A DNA stretch of 15,602 bases, taken from the NCBI GenBank assembly GCA_019090405.1, contig JAHRVZ010000221.1, positions 1 to 15,602 of the forward strand, in the 5' to 3' direction. The notes beneath the pieces were generated by a model. That model saw only the letters and a list, made by a program, of their open reading frames with translations. It had not been told where the DNA came from and ran no database searches. The stretch is from Paracoccaceae bacterium (GTDB lineage Bacteria > Pseudomonadota > Alphaproteobacteria > Rhodobacterales > Rhodobacteraceae). Shown here in pieces: positions 1 through 5,894 of the stretch (position 1 is the first letter of the stretch; each line of letters begins with the position of its first letter). The position numbers and the translations under genes are program-made.

Positions 1-299
1 CTAGTGTTGGGGCGTTTGTAAATCGCCTCAAGCCCCATCACCTTCATTAGTCTGCGAACGCGGTGGCGGCCTGCATGATATCCCTTTCTCGGCAAATAGG
101 CCGCGATTTGACGGCTGCCAAAGAACGGACATTGGGTGAATACCGTGTCAATCTGGCGCATCAGTTCCAGCGTTTCGGCACTGAACCCGATGGGCGTGTA
201 ATACAGTGATGACCGGCTGATCCGCAGGATTTTACACTGGCGGGACAGGCTGATATTGGCCATCTTGTTTACCATCTTCAGGCGTTTCTTGGGGCTCAC
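1..299 (-). CDS. IS3-family transposase OrfB, partial
   Basis: This is the N-terminal ~99 residues of the catalytic transposase subunit; the gene runs off the left edge before the DDE catalytic residues. Visible segments are a start-proximal region ending in the SLYY motif, then a region with PFFGSRQIAAYL, and then RHRVRRLMKVMGLEAIY, which is the diagnostic HTH_21 region upstream of the integrase (rve) core. A GTG at 297-299 overlaps the orfA stop. The frame is also open upstream of that GTG through the T TTT TTA heptamer in orfA, so the functional product is probably an OrfAB fusion made by -1 frameshifting. DNA cleavage and strand transfer are known for the family; they cannot be checked here because the catalytic part is missing. 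Confidence 0.85.
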   Translation of the reverse strand, partial: MSPKKRLKMVNKMANISLSRQCKILRISRSSLYYTPIGFSAETLELMRQIDTVFTQCPFFGSRQIAAYLPRKGYHAGRHRVRRLMKVMGLEAIYKRPNT

Positions 300-574
300 A
301 GCTTGAGCCCTTGTGCTAAAAAATCGTTCTCTACGGCCAACCTCCCAATTTTGGCATGCAAATCCTTGATCTCGGATTCGCTTGGGCCTTGCGGGCTGGC
401 ACCACCAGAGAACACGCCAGACAGGCCATCAACAGCCTGCTTCTTCCACGTGCTCACCTGCGTAGGATGTAATCTGTGTTTCGCTGCTATCTCCTGGATC
501 GTCCGATCACCACGCAATGCTTCAAGCGCAATCTTGGCCTTAAACTGATCTGAAAACTTCCGTCTCTTCGTCAT
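296..574 (-). CDS. IS3-family transposase OrfA
   Basis: A 92-residue HTH_Tnp_1 (COG2963-type) protein that binds the IS ends. The N-terminus has the family's KFSDQFKAKIALEAL segment. Residues ~26-49 form a helix-turn-helix (TIQEIAAKHRLHPTQVSTW). Residues ~69-91 form a leucine-zipper-like helix (IKDLHAKIGRLAVENDFL) that mediates OrfA/OrfAB multimerisation in the family. GAAGGA lies about 7 bases upstream of the ATG. A slippery heptamer sits eight codons before the stop. Length and order are normal for IS3 elements and nothing suggests decay of this part. Confidence 0.92.
   Translation of the reverse strand: MTKRRKFSDQFKAKIALEALRGDRTIQEIAAKHRLHPTQVSTWKKQAVDGLSGVFSGGASPQGPSESEIKDLHAKIGRLAVENDFLAQGLKL
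317..323 (-). promoter_or_regulatory. -1 ribosomal frameshift heptamer T TTT TTA
   Basis: On the minus strand the orfA codons GAT TTT TTA contain T TTT TTA in the zero frame, which is the X XXY YYZ pattern for -1 slippage. The -1 frame then runs open directly into orfB. IS3-family elements use such sites to make OrfAB. I saw no obvious downstream stem-loop within the overlap, so efficiency is unknown. Confidence 0.7.
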
Positions 575-642
575 TTTGGTATTCCTTCATCGTGTTGGAA
601 TACACCTTAACAGACTGTCCGATTTTGCAGGACCACTTCACA

Positions 643-1172
643 ACTAGATGGACATTTTCTGTTGATGGAGGATGCGCTTAAATCGGACCATTGCCAAGCT
701 CAGTGCAAACCACGTCGCCCAGTTAGAACGTGAGCGCTGTCAAACTGTCGGCTGCGTGGGTGGGGTATCAACTGCTGAAATAGCTAGAGGCGCCGGGGCG
801 AAGAGCTTCTTTTGCACCCGATCACCGCGAGCACCACGAGCACCGGCGAGCACAACCAGCACCGCGATCACCGGTACAATCAACTAAGTGGTTGTTTCCA
901 AATCAGATAAAAATCTGTTAAAACCAGCTCAGATCCCGAGTTGGATCTCGATTGCAGCTTAAAGCATCGAGTTTCAGTAATTGGGCATGCTCAAAACGCA
1001 ATGAAAACTATTTAAGCCTTTGATTTAATTGCGTTTTTATGTCATTCTAGCTTTACCGCTCGGATGACCGAGAAAACCAGTTGGGGGTCCACACCTTAGC
1101 TGGGTGCAATCAGGAGCGGCAGGGCTGGAGGTCCACACTTCAGCCCACTTAACTTTAGCAGGAAATTTTGAA
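643..1172. other. Gene-poor stretch next to the IS; no convincing gene
   Basis: No reading frame here has both a ribosome-binding site and credible protein composition. Contents are a short imperfect GAGCACC-type repeat at about 820-878, an AT-rich part (about 890-1060) with a possible terminator (993-1038), and a short direct repeat GGTCCACAC at 1086-1094 and 1130-1138. The latter lies upstream of the broken gene and may belong to its promoter region. Confidence 0.5.
993..1038 (+). terminator. Possible rho-independent terminator
   Basis: AAAACGCAAT (993-1002) pairs perfectly with ATTGCGTTTT (1028-1037), and the 3' arm runs into T residues. The 25-base loop is long and the stem is AT-rich, so this is weak. 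There is no obvious intact gene upstream on the plus strand for it to serve. Confidence 0.3.
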
Positions 1173-1741
1173 ATGGCAGTAAAAAAGAAGATCAGTCAAA
1201 AGAACATCGCGTTGCGCGAGAGATTTTGGCCGGAGCTAGTAGAAGACGAGATATGGTATCACCGCTCTTACAAGGCTTTCTTAGCGTACCGCGAACTATG
1301 GCGATCATTATGAAGATCATTGATGATCTGACTAAAGGCAAACCTGCGTCATCAACCTATTTCTCGCTCTGGTGCATGACATTCCCGAGAGAAATGTATG
1401 TAAGCCTCCAGAATGCCGAGGAATTGGCCTTTCATTCCGGTTTTACTGGTCAGCGTTTGGTACGTCAGTGGACTGATCGTATGAAACAACTCGACGAATT
1501 TGGGTTTGTGAAGACTGCTCCCGGGCCGCGTGGTGGGTTGTCACATGCAGCGATACCAAATCCGCATTTTGTGATCCGCCGCCTATACAGAGACAAGACG
1601 CCCGGTCTTGTCGCCGCGACCTACAACACGTTGGTTCAACGGGCCATTGAGATTGGGGCGAAAGACATGGAAATGGAATTGCCTGAAGACAAGGCCGCGC
1701 GCGAAGCAGCAGAAGCTGCCGACGATGAAATTCCGTTTTGA
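1173..1741 (+). pseudogene. Hypothetical plasmid/phage-type winged-helix-like protein, broken by a one-base frameshift
   Basis: Two overlapping frames read as one protein if a single base is restored near 1274. The first frame starts at ATG 1173 (AGGA about 9 bases upstream) and gives a lysine-rich start, then FWPELVEDEIWYHRSYK. The second gives GFLSVPRTMAIIMKIIDDL to the TGA at 1741. Restoring one G in AAGGC (1272-1276) joins RSYK to GFLSVPRTM, giving about 189 residues. From memory, a family of plasmid- and element-borne hypothetical proteins has the same order: WPEL, a PRTM motif, GKPxSSTY, a SGFxGQRxxRxWxxRM helix and a GFI/VxxxxGPxG wing. The SGFTGQR...GFVKTAPGPRGG part looks like a winged helix, suggesting DNA binding. 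The C-terminus is acidic. It could be a real inactivating mutation or a sequencing error. Function unknown. Confidence 0.6.
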
Positions 1742-1859
1742 CGCCCTGTTTCGCCAGAACGGATATTGCTCCAAAACGGCCAAAGGGCTCGACCAACAAT
1801 GGAGCTGTTGTTAGGTTGTAATTCGAAAGCTTGGGTTTCGGATTAGTGGAAAGATACTG

Positions 1860-2489
1860 ATGGCATTTCGTTTTCAGAAAAGAATAAAGATCGCTCCCGG
1901 TGTTCGGCTCAATGTTTCAAAGAGCGGCGTCAGCACTAGCCTTGGCGGACGAGGTGGCACCGTGAACCTTAGTACGAAGGGCGTCCGAACGACCGTTGGG
2001 ATACCGGGAACTGGCATGTCGTGGTCGAGACAAAACGGTTGGGCTGGCACCGCAGACCTCAAACCTGCGGATGAGTTGATGCAACTCGGAAAGTTGTTGG
2101 ACGCGCGCGCAAAAACTTTCAACTCACTGTCACCGCAAGCCAACAAGGTGTCAGCCAGTTGGAACAAAGCGATTGCATCCTTTGAGGGTGGTCGCGGGCC
2201 AAGCGCGTCGAAGTTTCAGACGCTTTCCAAGCGGTTCGAAACAGCGATGGCGGGATATCAGAAGGTGGATGACACCGTTGCCGAACAACAGGCTGCGCTG
2301 GAAGCCATAGTAAGCCGATTGAACGGTTTGAGTTTAGGAATGTTCGGCGGCAAGTTGAAATCTGCTAGAAACGATTTGCTGGCCCTGGCACGAGAGCACG
2401 AGACCGGCGCCAGGCAACTAGATGATGCAGTTAACCGGCTTCGCGGAGAAGTGGGCAACGAGCTTGCCGCAGCAGAACGTTCCGTATGA
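1860..2489 (+). CDS. DUF4236 domain-containing protein
   Basis: A 209-residue protein. Residues ~2-55 match the DUF4236 pattern: an FRFQKRIKIAPGVRLNVSKSG start, a glycine-rich GGRGGTVNL segment and a TTVGIPGTGMSW segment. The domain is widespread, often element-associated, and of unknown function. Residues ~75-209 are helical and charged and probably form coiled coil (for example ARNDLLALAREHETGARQLDDAVNRL). There is no signal peptide and no clear membrane segment. ATG 1860 has a GGAAAG-like ribosome-binding site about 7 bases upstream. It lies 118 bp after the broken gene on the same strand and points towards the replication module. It is probably cargo of the element; its role cannot be inferred. 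Confidence 0.8.
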   Translation: MAFRFQKRIKIAPGVRLNVSKSGVSTSLGGRGGTVNLSTKGVRTTVGIPGTGMSWSRQNGWAGTADLKPADELMQLGKLLDARAKTFNSLSPQANKVSASWNKAIASFEGGRGPSASKFQTLSKRFETAMAGYQKVDDTVAEQQAALEAIVSRLNGLSLGMFGGKLKSARNDLLALAREHETGARQLDDAVNRLRGEVGNELAAAERSV

Positions 2490-2766
2490 GGCATCGGCAT
2501 TGGTTGAATTGCTGGGAACTGCATCACCTACTTTGCGACTGACTTGCAACTGAACTGCTTTAATTACGCGATGTTGTAGAGCAAAACAGTTCTGCAACAT
2601 GTTCTTTGGCGAAATGCTTTTGACTGAAGCAGTTGCCTATCATTACGAGTTGATCAGCAATCAAATAGTCTGGGCTTTCTGCCTAGAATTTCCGAGCAAT
2701 TCATAAGTGGGCGGAGAATTCTGGGTATGATCAGGACAACGAACGCCTAATGGCGACGTATCCGCC
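2490..2766. other. Intergenic stretch between cargo gene and iteron block
   Basis: No supported gene. It holds the hairpin at 2571-2600; otherwise I see nothing distinctive. Two convergent genes (DUF4236 and the replication gene) would terminate towards this region and the adjoining iteron block. Confidence 0.5.
2571..2600. terminator. Hairpin after the DUF4236 gene, possible terminator
   Basis: ATGTTGTAGA (2571-2580) pairs with TCTGCAACAT (2591-2600) with one G-U wobble and a 10-base loop. It lies 82 bp after the DUF4236 stop. The following bases (GTTCTTTGG) are only weakly U-rich, so termination is uncertain. Confidence 0.3.
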
Positions 2767-2847
2767 ATGGTGGCGATGGTGCATCCATGGTACACTGGTT
2801 TTTCGCAAGTGTTTCAAGCGCCTAACACCATGTGCACCTTGTGCACC
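2767..2847. repeat. Iteron module 1: two converging arms of three GGTG units
   Basis: The left arm (plus orientation) has units at 2769, 2778 and 2789 (GGTG, GGTG, GGTA; spacings 9 and 11). The right arm (minus orientation, read as CACC) has units at 2826, 2835 and 2844 (spacings 9 and 9). Units are mostly preceded by AT or AC and three of the six are full GGTGCA. The 17-mer ATGGTGGCGATGGTGCA at 2767-2783 recurs with one change at 2921-2937. Confidence 0.75.
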
Positions 2848-2920
2848 GTCATTTTCATGCAATAGCGGGATTTCTAGAAACGTTGGCAAATGCATCAACG
2901 CTATAAAATGCTTCAAACTG
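2848..2920. other. AT-rich spacer between the two iteron modules
   Basis: This 73-bp stretch has no iteron units and is visibly richer in A/T than the flanking modules, including TTTCTAGAAA and CTATAAAATG. In iteron origins such a segment is often the unwinding region; that role here is inference. Confidence 0.35.
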
Positions 2921-3001
2921 ATGGTGGCGACGGTGCAAACGGTGTCACTGGATTGATATCCAAGCGAAAACCGCCTGCACCATGGCTGCACCGTTTGCAC
3001 C
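2921..3001. repeat. Iteron module 2: duplicate of module 1, offset 154 bp
   Basis: The left arm (plus) has GGTG units at 2923, 2932 and 2941 (spacings 9, 9). The right arm (minus) has CACC units at 2978, 2989 and 2998 (spacings 11, 9). The outer two units of each arm sit exactly 154 bp from their counterparts in module 1, and the innermost ones 152. The module is 81 bp, the same as module 1. Its last unit ends two bases before the stop codon of the replication gene (3003-3005). Four of the six units are full GGTGCA. Confidence 0.75.
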
Positions 3002-3002
3002 A

Positions 3003-5339
3003 TCACTCAGCAACACTGCGTTCTACGAACCAATACGTCCCACGGCTGTCTGTGCGCATCGTCAGCGTGAGAGCAATATTCCTGCCCGTGTCAGCCTCGA
3101 AAACGAAGACACGCCCACGATACCGTTTCAGGAACGTCGCCATTACCTTCCGCTCATCCTTGAACCCGAAGTCGACGTCGATGTTGAGGGCATTGACGAG
3201 ATCAACCACATCGCCCGCCCGTACCGGCTTCGACCAGTCCGTACGGCGCCTTGAATTGCCATATCCATCCTGCTCACCTGAGGGGTCAACCCGGCCCCGA
3301 TGGGCCTTGTCCATGGCGATGAATATTTCCCGCGCAACTTCTTCCTCAGGGTCTTCCGGCCTACGTTCCACAGGCGTTTCAAGAAACCCTCCCACACCGA
3401 TGCTGCCGAACAATCCCGACATCTTGGCCGACCATGCCTCAAACGATGCCTTCGACCCCCCGCCCACGGGCATTCCTTGGTTCACCCAATATTGAATGAT
3501 CGTCAAAGCCGCACGAACCTGTTCCGAATGATGTTCCTGCACCCACGACTTCAGGTCCTTGATGCGAAATTTTGCAACGTCCCGATCTTCCGGGTTTGCC
3601 ATTTTTGCGTCCATGCGGATGTCCACTGTGCGGCGATACAACTCGCCAGACAATTCGGAGTTATTGCCCGAACCGACCCACTGAACCTGTACGGGGACAC
3701 GAAGCATTTTCGACACGCCCAAGATGCGCGCTGCATAAACTTCGGCCGTCAAAACCGAAGCGAATGATGCTGAGTTCAAAATGTTGGCGTTATCGAAGTA
3801 AATGCACCGAATGCCATCGATGAAGCAGGCGGTCAGCGTTTTCTTCATCTCGTCATCAGAACGCGGCGGTGTTTGTGCATCAGGCCATGTCCCAAGCGTT
3901 GGATATAGCGACGTCTCTATGAACAGTGACGCGCCCGTCCCTGCCGCTGGCTTGTTGATGAAGTAAAGCGGCGTCGGTCCGAACATGTCCCGCATGTACG
4001 GCTCCAACATCATGGCGATGGCGTGCACCTTGTCGGATTTGTCCTCAAACGGAAATTGAGAAATCGGCATCCACAATTGCCTCAGCGCGGCCCAAACCTG
4101 TTGCCGTGTCGGCTCAGCGGGTACGTCGACTGACACTTGAAGATCGAGGAATATGCCCGAGTCCTCGTCAAACCCGTTTTCATTGAGCAGTCGACCATCA
4201 CGCGTGAACGTCGGAACGATGGAAACCTGCTTGAGCGTTGGGACCGTCACGTCGCGGCGACGCGCTGACAGCATGTCTTCGACGACATTCGCCGGGGCTG
4301 AAACCGGCTTCCACTTTTTGTCATCCTTGGCGAGCCACGTGGTGCACCGATTCAACTCGAACTTCAGGCCCGCACTATCAAGCAATTGCATCCGTCCATC
4401 ATCCACTCGTGAGAGCGCTTCTCCGTAGGCGTAGACGCCCGGATCGCCATCAACACGGTATTCGGTCAGTGCATCCCATGCCTGCTTTGATACTTCGGCA
4501 ACTTGTGCCGACAGAAATACCGCCGAACCTGTGCCTTTCGGATTGCGTTTCTTCCAGCCCAGCCAGACGGCTACTTCCTGCATCCACTCAATCGGAATGC
4601 CCATAATCTCGGCTGCCTTCGGAATGCCTGCAACTTTGCGCCCCGCCTCAAGGCGTTTGAGCGTTCGGTGCGCTTTTGATGCGCGCATCTTGATCTCGTT
4701 GTCGCCCGTCAGACGGCACAAGTAGGTCATGAAGTTGGTGACATTTTCCTCAGACCATCCGGCCCGAACCATGCAGCCCGTCAGCGCGAGCGCGAAATCA
4801 TCTCGCATGCCCTCACCGGGATAAAACCGAGCCAGAACACTGACACCGGCATACATTCCCACAAACCGCAAAAGGGCTTCGGGATCAGCTTCAACGGGCA
4901 TGCGCTGATCGAGCCATTCCAACGGATCGCCATCAGGATGAACACTACTTGGGATCATCGCCTGATAAGCTTCTCCTGCTGCTGATGTGCGCACCTCGCA
5001 GACCGTATATGCATGATCGCCTTGAAGCGATGGCGCACCGACCACGCTAGGCAGTTTGAAGGTCACAGGAGCATCGATTGCACACCTGTAGACAAAATGG
5101 GTAGCTTTCCCATGGCGACCCCAGACAAGCGTGTCAAAACTACCCTCGGACATAATCGTCCACATTTCCGGCCAATCGAGATCGATGTCGACCATACCGG
5201 GCTCAATCACGAGGCCAATTTGCTGTCCGAGATCGTCTAAGCTGTATGTGTTGTGGCCCCAATTGTTGTCCCTAGGGCGTTTTTGTTTGTCCACCAGCGG
5301 TATAAGCCGATAGCCAGCATTCAATAGTTCACTTTTCAT
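3003..5339 (-). CDS. Bifunctional Prim-Pol / superfamily helicase-like replication protein
   Basis: A 778-residue cytoplasmic protein expected to prime and unwind the element's DNA. Residues ~1-150 form a Prim-Pol (archaeo-eukaryotic primase type) domain: DIDLD at 51-55 for metal binding, RHGKATHFVY at 75-84, CEVR at 114-117 and the family's IPSSVHPDG at 129-137. Residues ~415-600 form a P-loop ATPase module: Walker A-like KPAAGTGAS at 463-471, Walker B-like CIYFDN at 512-517, a sensor-like GSGNN at 556-560 and RRTVDIRMD at 569-577, which may include an arginine finger. Two points are odd: the Walker A lysine position is Ala, and the residue after the Walker B Asp is Asn. The C-terminus (~660-778) is a candidate DNA-binding region. 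GGAG lies about 8 bases before ATG 5339. The gene is 134 bp downstream of the alpA-like gene, and its stop abuts the iteron block. The replicase role is inference from domains and context. Confidence 0.85.
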   Translation of the reverse strand: MKSELLNAGYRLIPLVDKQKRPRDNNWGHNTYSLDDLGQQIGLVIEPGMVDIDLDWPEMWTIMSEGSFDTLVWGRHGKATHFVYRCAIDAPVTFKLPSVVGAPSLQGDHAYTVCEVRTSAAGEAYQAMIPSSVHPDGDPLEWLDQRMPVEADPEALLRFVGMYAGVSVLARFYPGEGMRDDFALALTGCMVRAGWSEENVTNFMTYLCRLTGDNEIKMRASKAHRTLKRLEAGRKVAGIPKAAEIMGIPIEWMQEVAVWLGWKKRNPKGTGSAVFLSAQVAEVSKQAWDALTEYRVDGDPGVYAYGEALSRVDDGRMQLLDSAGLKFELNRCTTWLAKDDKKWKPVSAPANVVEDMLSARRRDVTVPTLKQVSIVPTFTRDGRLLNENGFDEDSGIFLDLQVSVDVPAEPTRQQVWAALRQLWMPISQFPFEDKSDKVHAIAMMLEPYMRDMFGPTPLYFINKPAAGTGASLFIETSLYPTLGTWPDAQTPPRSDDEMKKTLTACFIDGIRCIYFDNANILNSASFASVLTAEVYAARILGVSKMLRVPVQVQWVGSGNNSELSGELYRRTVDIRMDAKMANPEDRDVAKFRIKDLKSWVQEHHSEQVRAALTIIQYWVNQGMPVGGGSKASFEAWSAKMSGLFGSIGVGGFLETPVERRPEDPEEEVAREIFIAMDKAHRGRVDPSGEQDGYGNSRRRTDWSKPVRAGDVVDLVNALNIDVDFGFKDERKVMATFLKRYRGRVFVFEADTGRNIALTLTMRTDSRGTYWFVERSVAE

Positions 5340-5398
5340 CTGTCTGTCTCCAAAAGGAGCGCGTCGAGACCTTTAACTATGGTGGGCATGTCTATGAA

Positions 5399-5417
5399 AA
5401 CCGACTATAAATCGGTT
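5399..5417. promoter_or_regulatory. Dyad AACCGA-N7-TCGGTT upstream of the prim-pol gene
   Basis: AACCGA (5399-5404) and TCGGTT (5412-5417) form a perfect 6-bp dyad around an AT-rich centre that includes TATAGT on the minus strand, which resembles a -10 hexamer. It lies 60-78 bp upstream of the prim-pol start. An operator overlapping a promoter is plausible, with the AlpA-like protein as the nearest candidate regulator; this is speculative. Confidence 0.3.
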
Positions 5418-5442
5418 ACACCTTCACATCTTTGACAATGCC

Positions 5443-5475
5443 AACCGGAGCGCGGTCTCGATCCCCGCTCCGGTT
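5443..5475. terminator. 10-bp hairpin at the end of the alpA-like gene
   Basis: AACCGGAGCG (5443-5452) pairs perfectly with CGCTCCGGTT (5466-5475) around a 13-base loop. On the minus strand the hairpin begins inside the TAA stop codon (5474-5476) of the alpA-like gene. No U-run follows on either strand, so it may be an attenuator or transcript-protecting stem rather than a simple intrinsic terminator. Confidence 0.4.
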
Positions 5476-5740
5476 ATTTCACTTCGTGAGATTGTGCCCA
5501 TTCGATCACGGCATCACGGTCGTATCTGATGGTACGAGCGGTGATGTGCAGGTACGGTGGCCCCTCCCCGCTCTTTCGCCACTCGAACATGATGTCCTTC
5601 CCGACGCTGAGTAACTCAGCGCATTCGGGCGTAGTCATGAGTTTTGGACCGACACCGATACGGGTCAGTTGATCGGCCATAAGGCCGACCGTTTCGCGCA
5701 AAGCGAACATTTCATCTGATAGATTAGTCAAGGGAGTCAT
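5474..5740 (-). CDS. AlpA/excisionase-like helix-turn-helix protein
   Basis: A small DNA-binding protein of the MerR/HTH_17 (AlpA, Xis) type. The C-terminal ~52 residues give the domain: MTTPECAELLSVGKDIMFEW for the helix-turn-helix, then a GEGPPYLHITARTIRYDR wing and VIEWAQSH. The family typically regulates integrase or satellite genes, or assists excision. I chose ATG 5740 (88 residues). The frame is open back to a TTG at 5788 (104 residues), but that has no ribosome-binding site. The ATG itself has AAAGG directly abutting it, which is too close to be ideal, so the start is uncertain. It lies between the integrase and the prim-pol gene on the same strand, as in many satellites and islands. 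The residues before the HTH (for example LSDEMFALRETVGLMADQL) look helical and could dimerise. Confidence 0.75.
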   Translation of the reverse strand: MTPLTNLSDEMFALRETVGLMADQLTRIGVGPKLMTTPECAELLSVGKDIMFEWRKSGEGPPYLHITARTIRYDRDAVIEWAQSHEVK

Positions 5741-5842
5741 CCTTTCGGGATGAAGCCATTGACCGGGTGCTTGTGCCTTCGCGTTCAAGATCGCATTTGC
5801 TTAGGGCCCATGTTGGGCGTTAATCCTGATTCTGCACCGCGG

Positions 5843-5876
5843 CCTCATCTCGCGGAAGGGCGCGTGCGAGATGGGG
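5843..5876. terminator. 11-bp hairpin between the integrase and alpA-like genes
   Basis: CCTCATCTCGC (5843-5853) pairs with GCGAGATGGGG (5866-5876) with one G-U wobble and a 12-base loop. It sits 19 bp past the integrase stop on the minus strand. There is no clear U-run, but the position suits a partial terminator separating int from the downstream regulator gene. Confidence 0.4.
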
Positions 5877-5894
5877 CAAATTACAAGTATATGA

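Larger units (their letters stand above)
1..642 (-). mobile_element. IS3-family insertion sequence, partial (left part outside window)
   Basis: The two-gene layout read leftwards (short HTH orfA, then overlapping orfB with an HTH_21/rve-type start) is that of an IS3-family element. Only the orfA-proximal terminus is in the window. The end is probably near 640-642, where the minus strand begins TGTGAAGTGGTCC; IS3-family ends typically begin with TG. The other terminal repeat and any target duplication cannot be seen, so the exact boundary is a guess. I do not assign a subgroup. Confidence 0.85.
2767..3001. other. Candidate replication origin / cis replication region of the element
   Basis: The GGTGCA hexamer occurs seven times (both strands) in about 225 bp, where about 0.1 would be expected by chance, and twelve GGTG-type units form four ordered arms. 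The block lies directly after the 3' end of a Prim-Pol/helicase gene. In satellite phage P4 the alpha primase-helicase binds iterons beginning GGTGAACA, and its crr consists of two direct repeats separated by a spacer (stated from memory). By analogy this block may be where the 3003-5339 protein initiates replication. No experiment or search supports this yet. Confidence 0.5.

Noticed and set aside
820..878. Possible short tandem repeat or CRISPR-like array
   Set aside because: The units are short, irregular and without spacers of constant length, so this is only local low complexity. No cas genes are nearby.
672..887. Plus-strand 71-codon frame, and an opposing minus-strand frame with a hydrophobic stretch, over the same bases
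   Set aside because: The region holds an imperfect GAGCACC repeat that yields biased peptides in any frame. There is no well-spaced ribosome-binding site and no family resemblance.
2750..3495. Open frames on the plus strand across the iteron block and the 3' end of the prim-pol gene
   Set aside because: They are antisense to a well-supported gene or made of the iteron repeats, have poor starts, and their composition is not protein-like.
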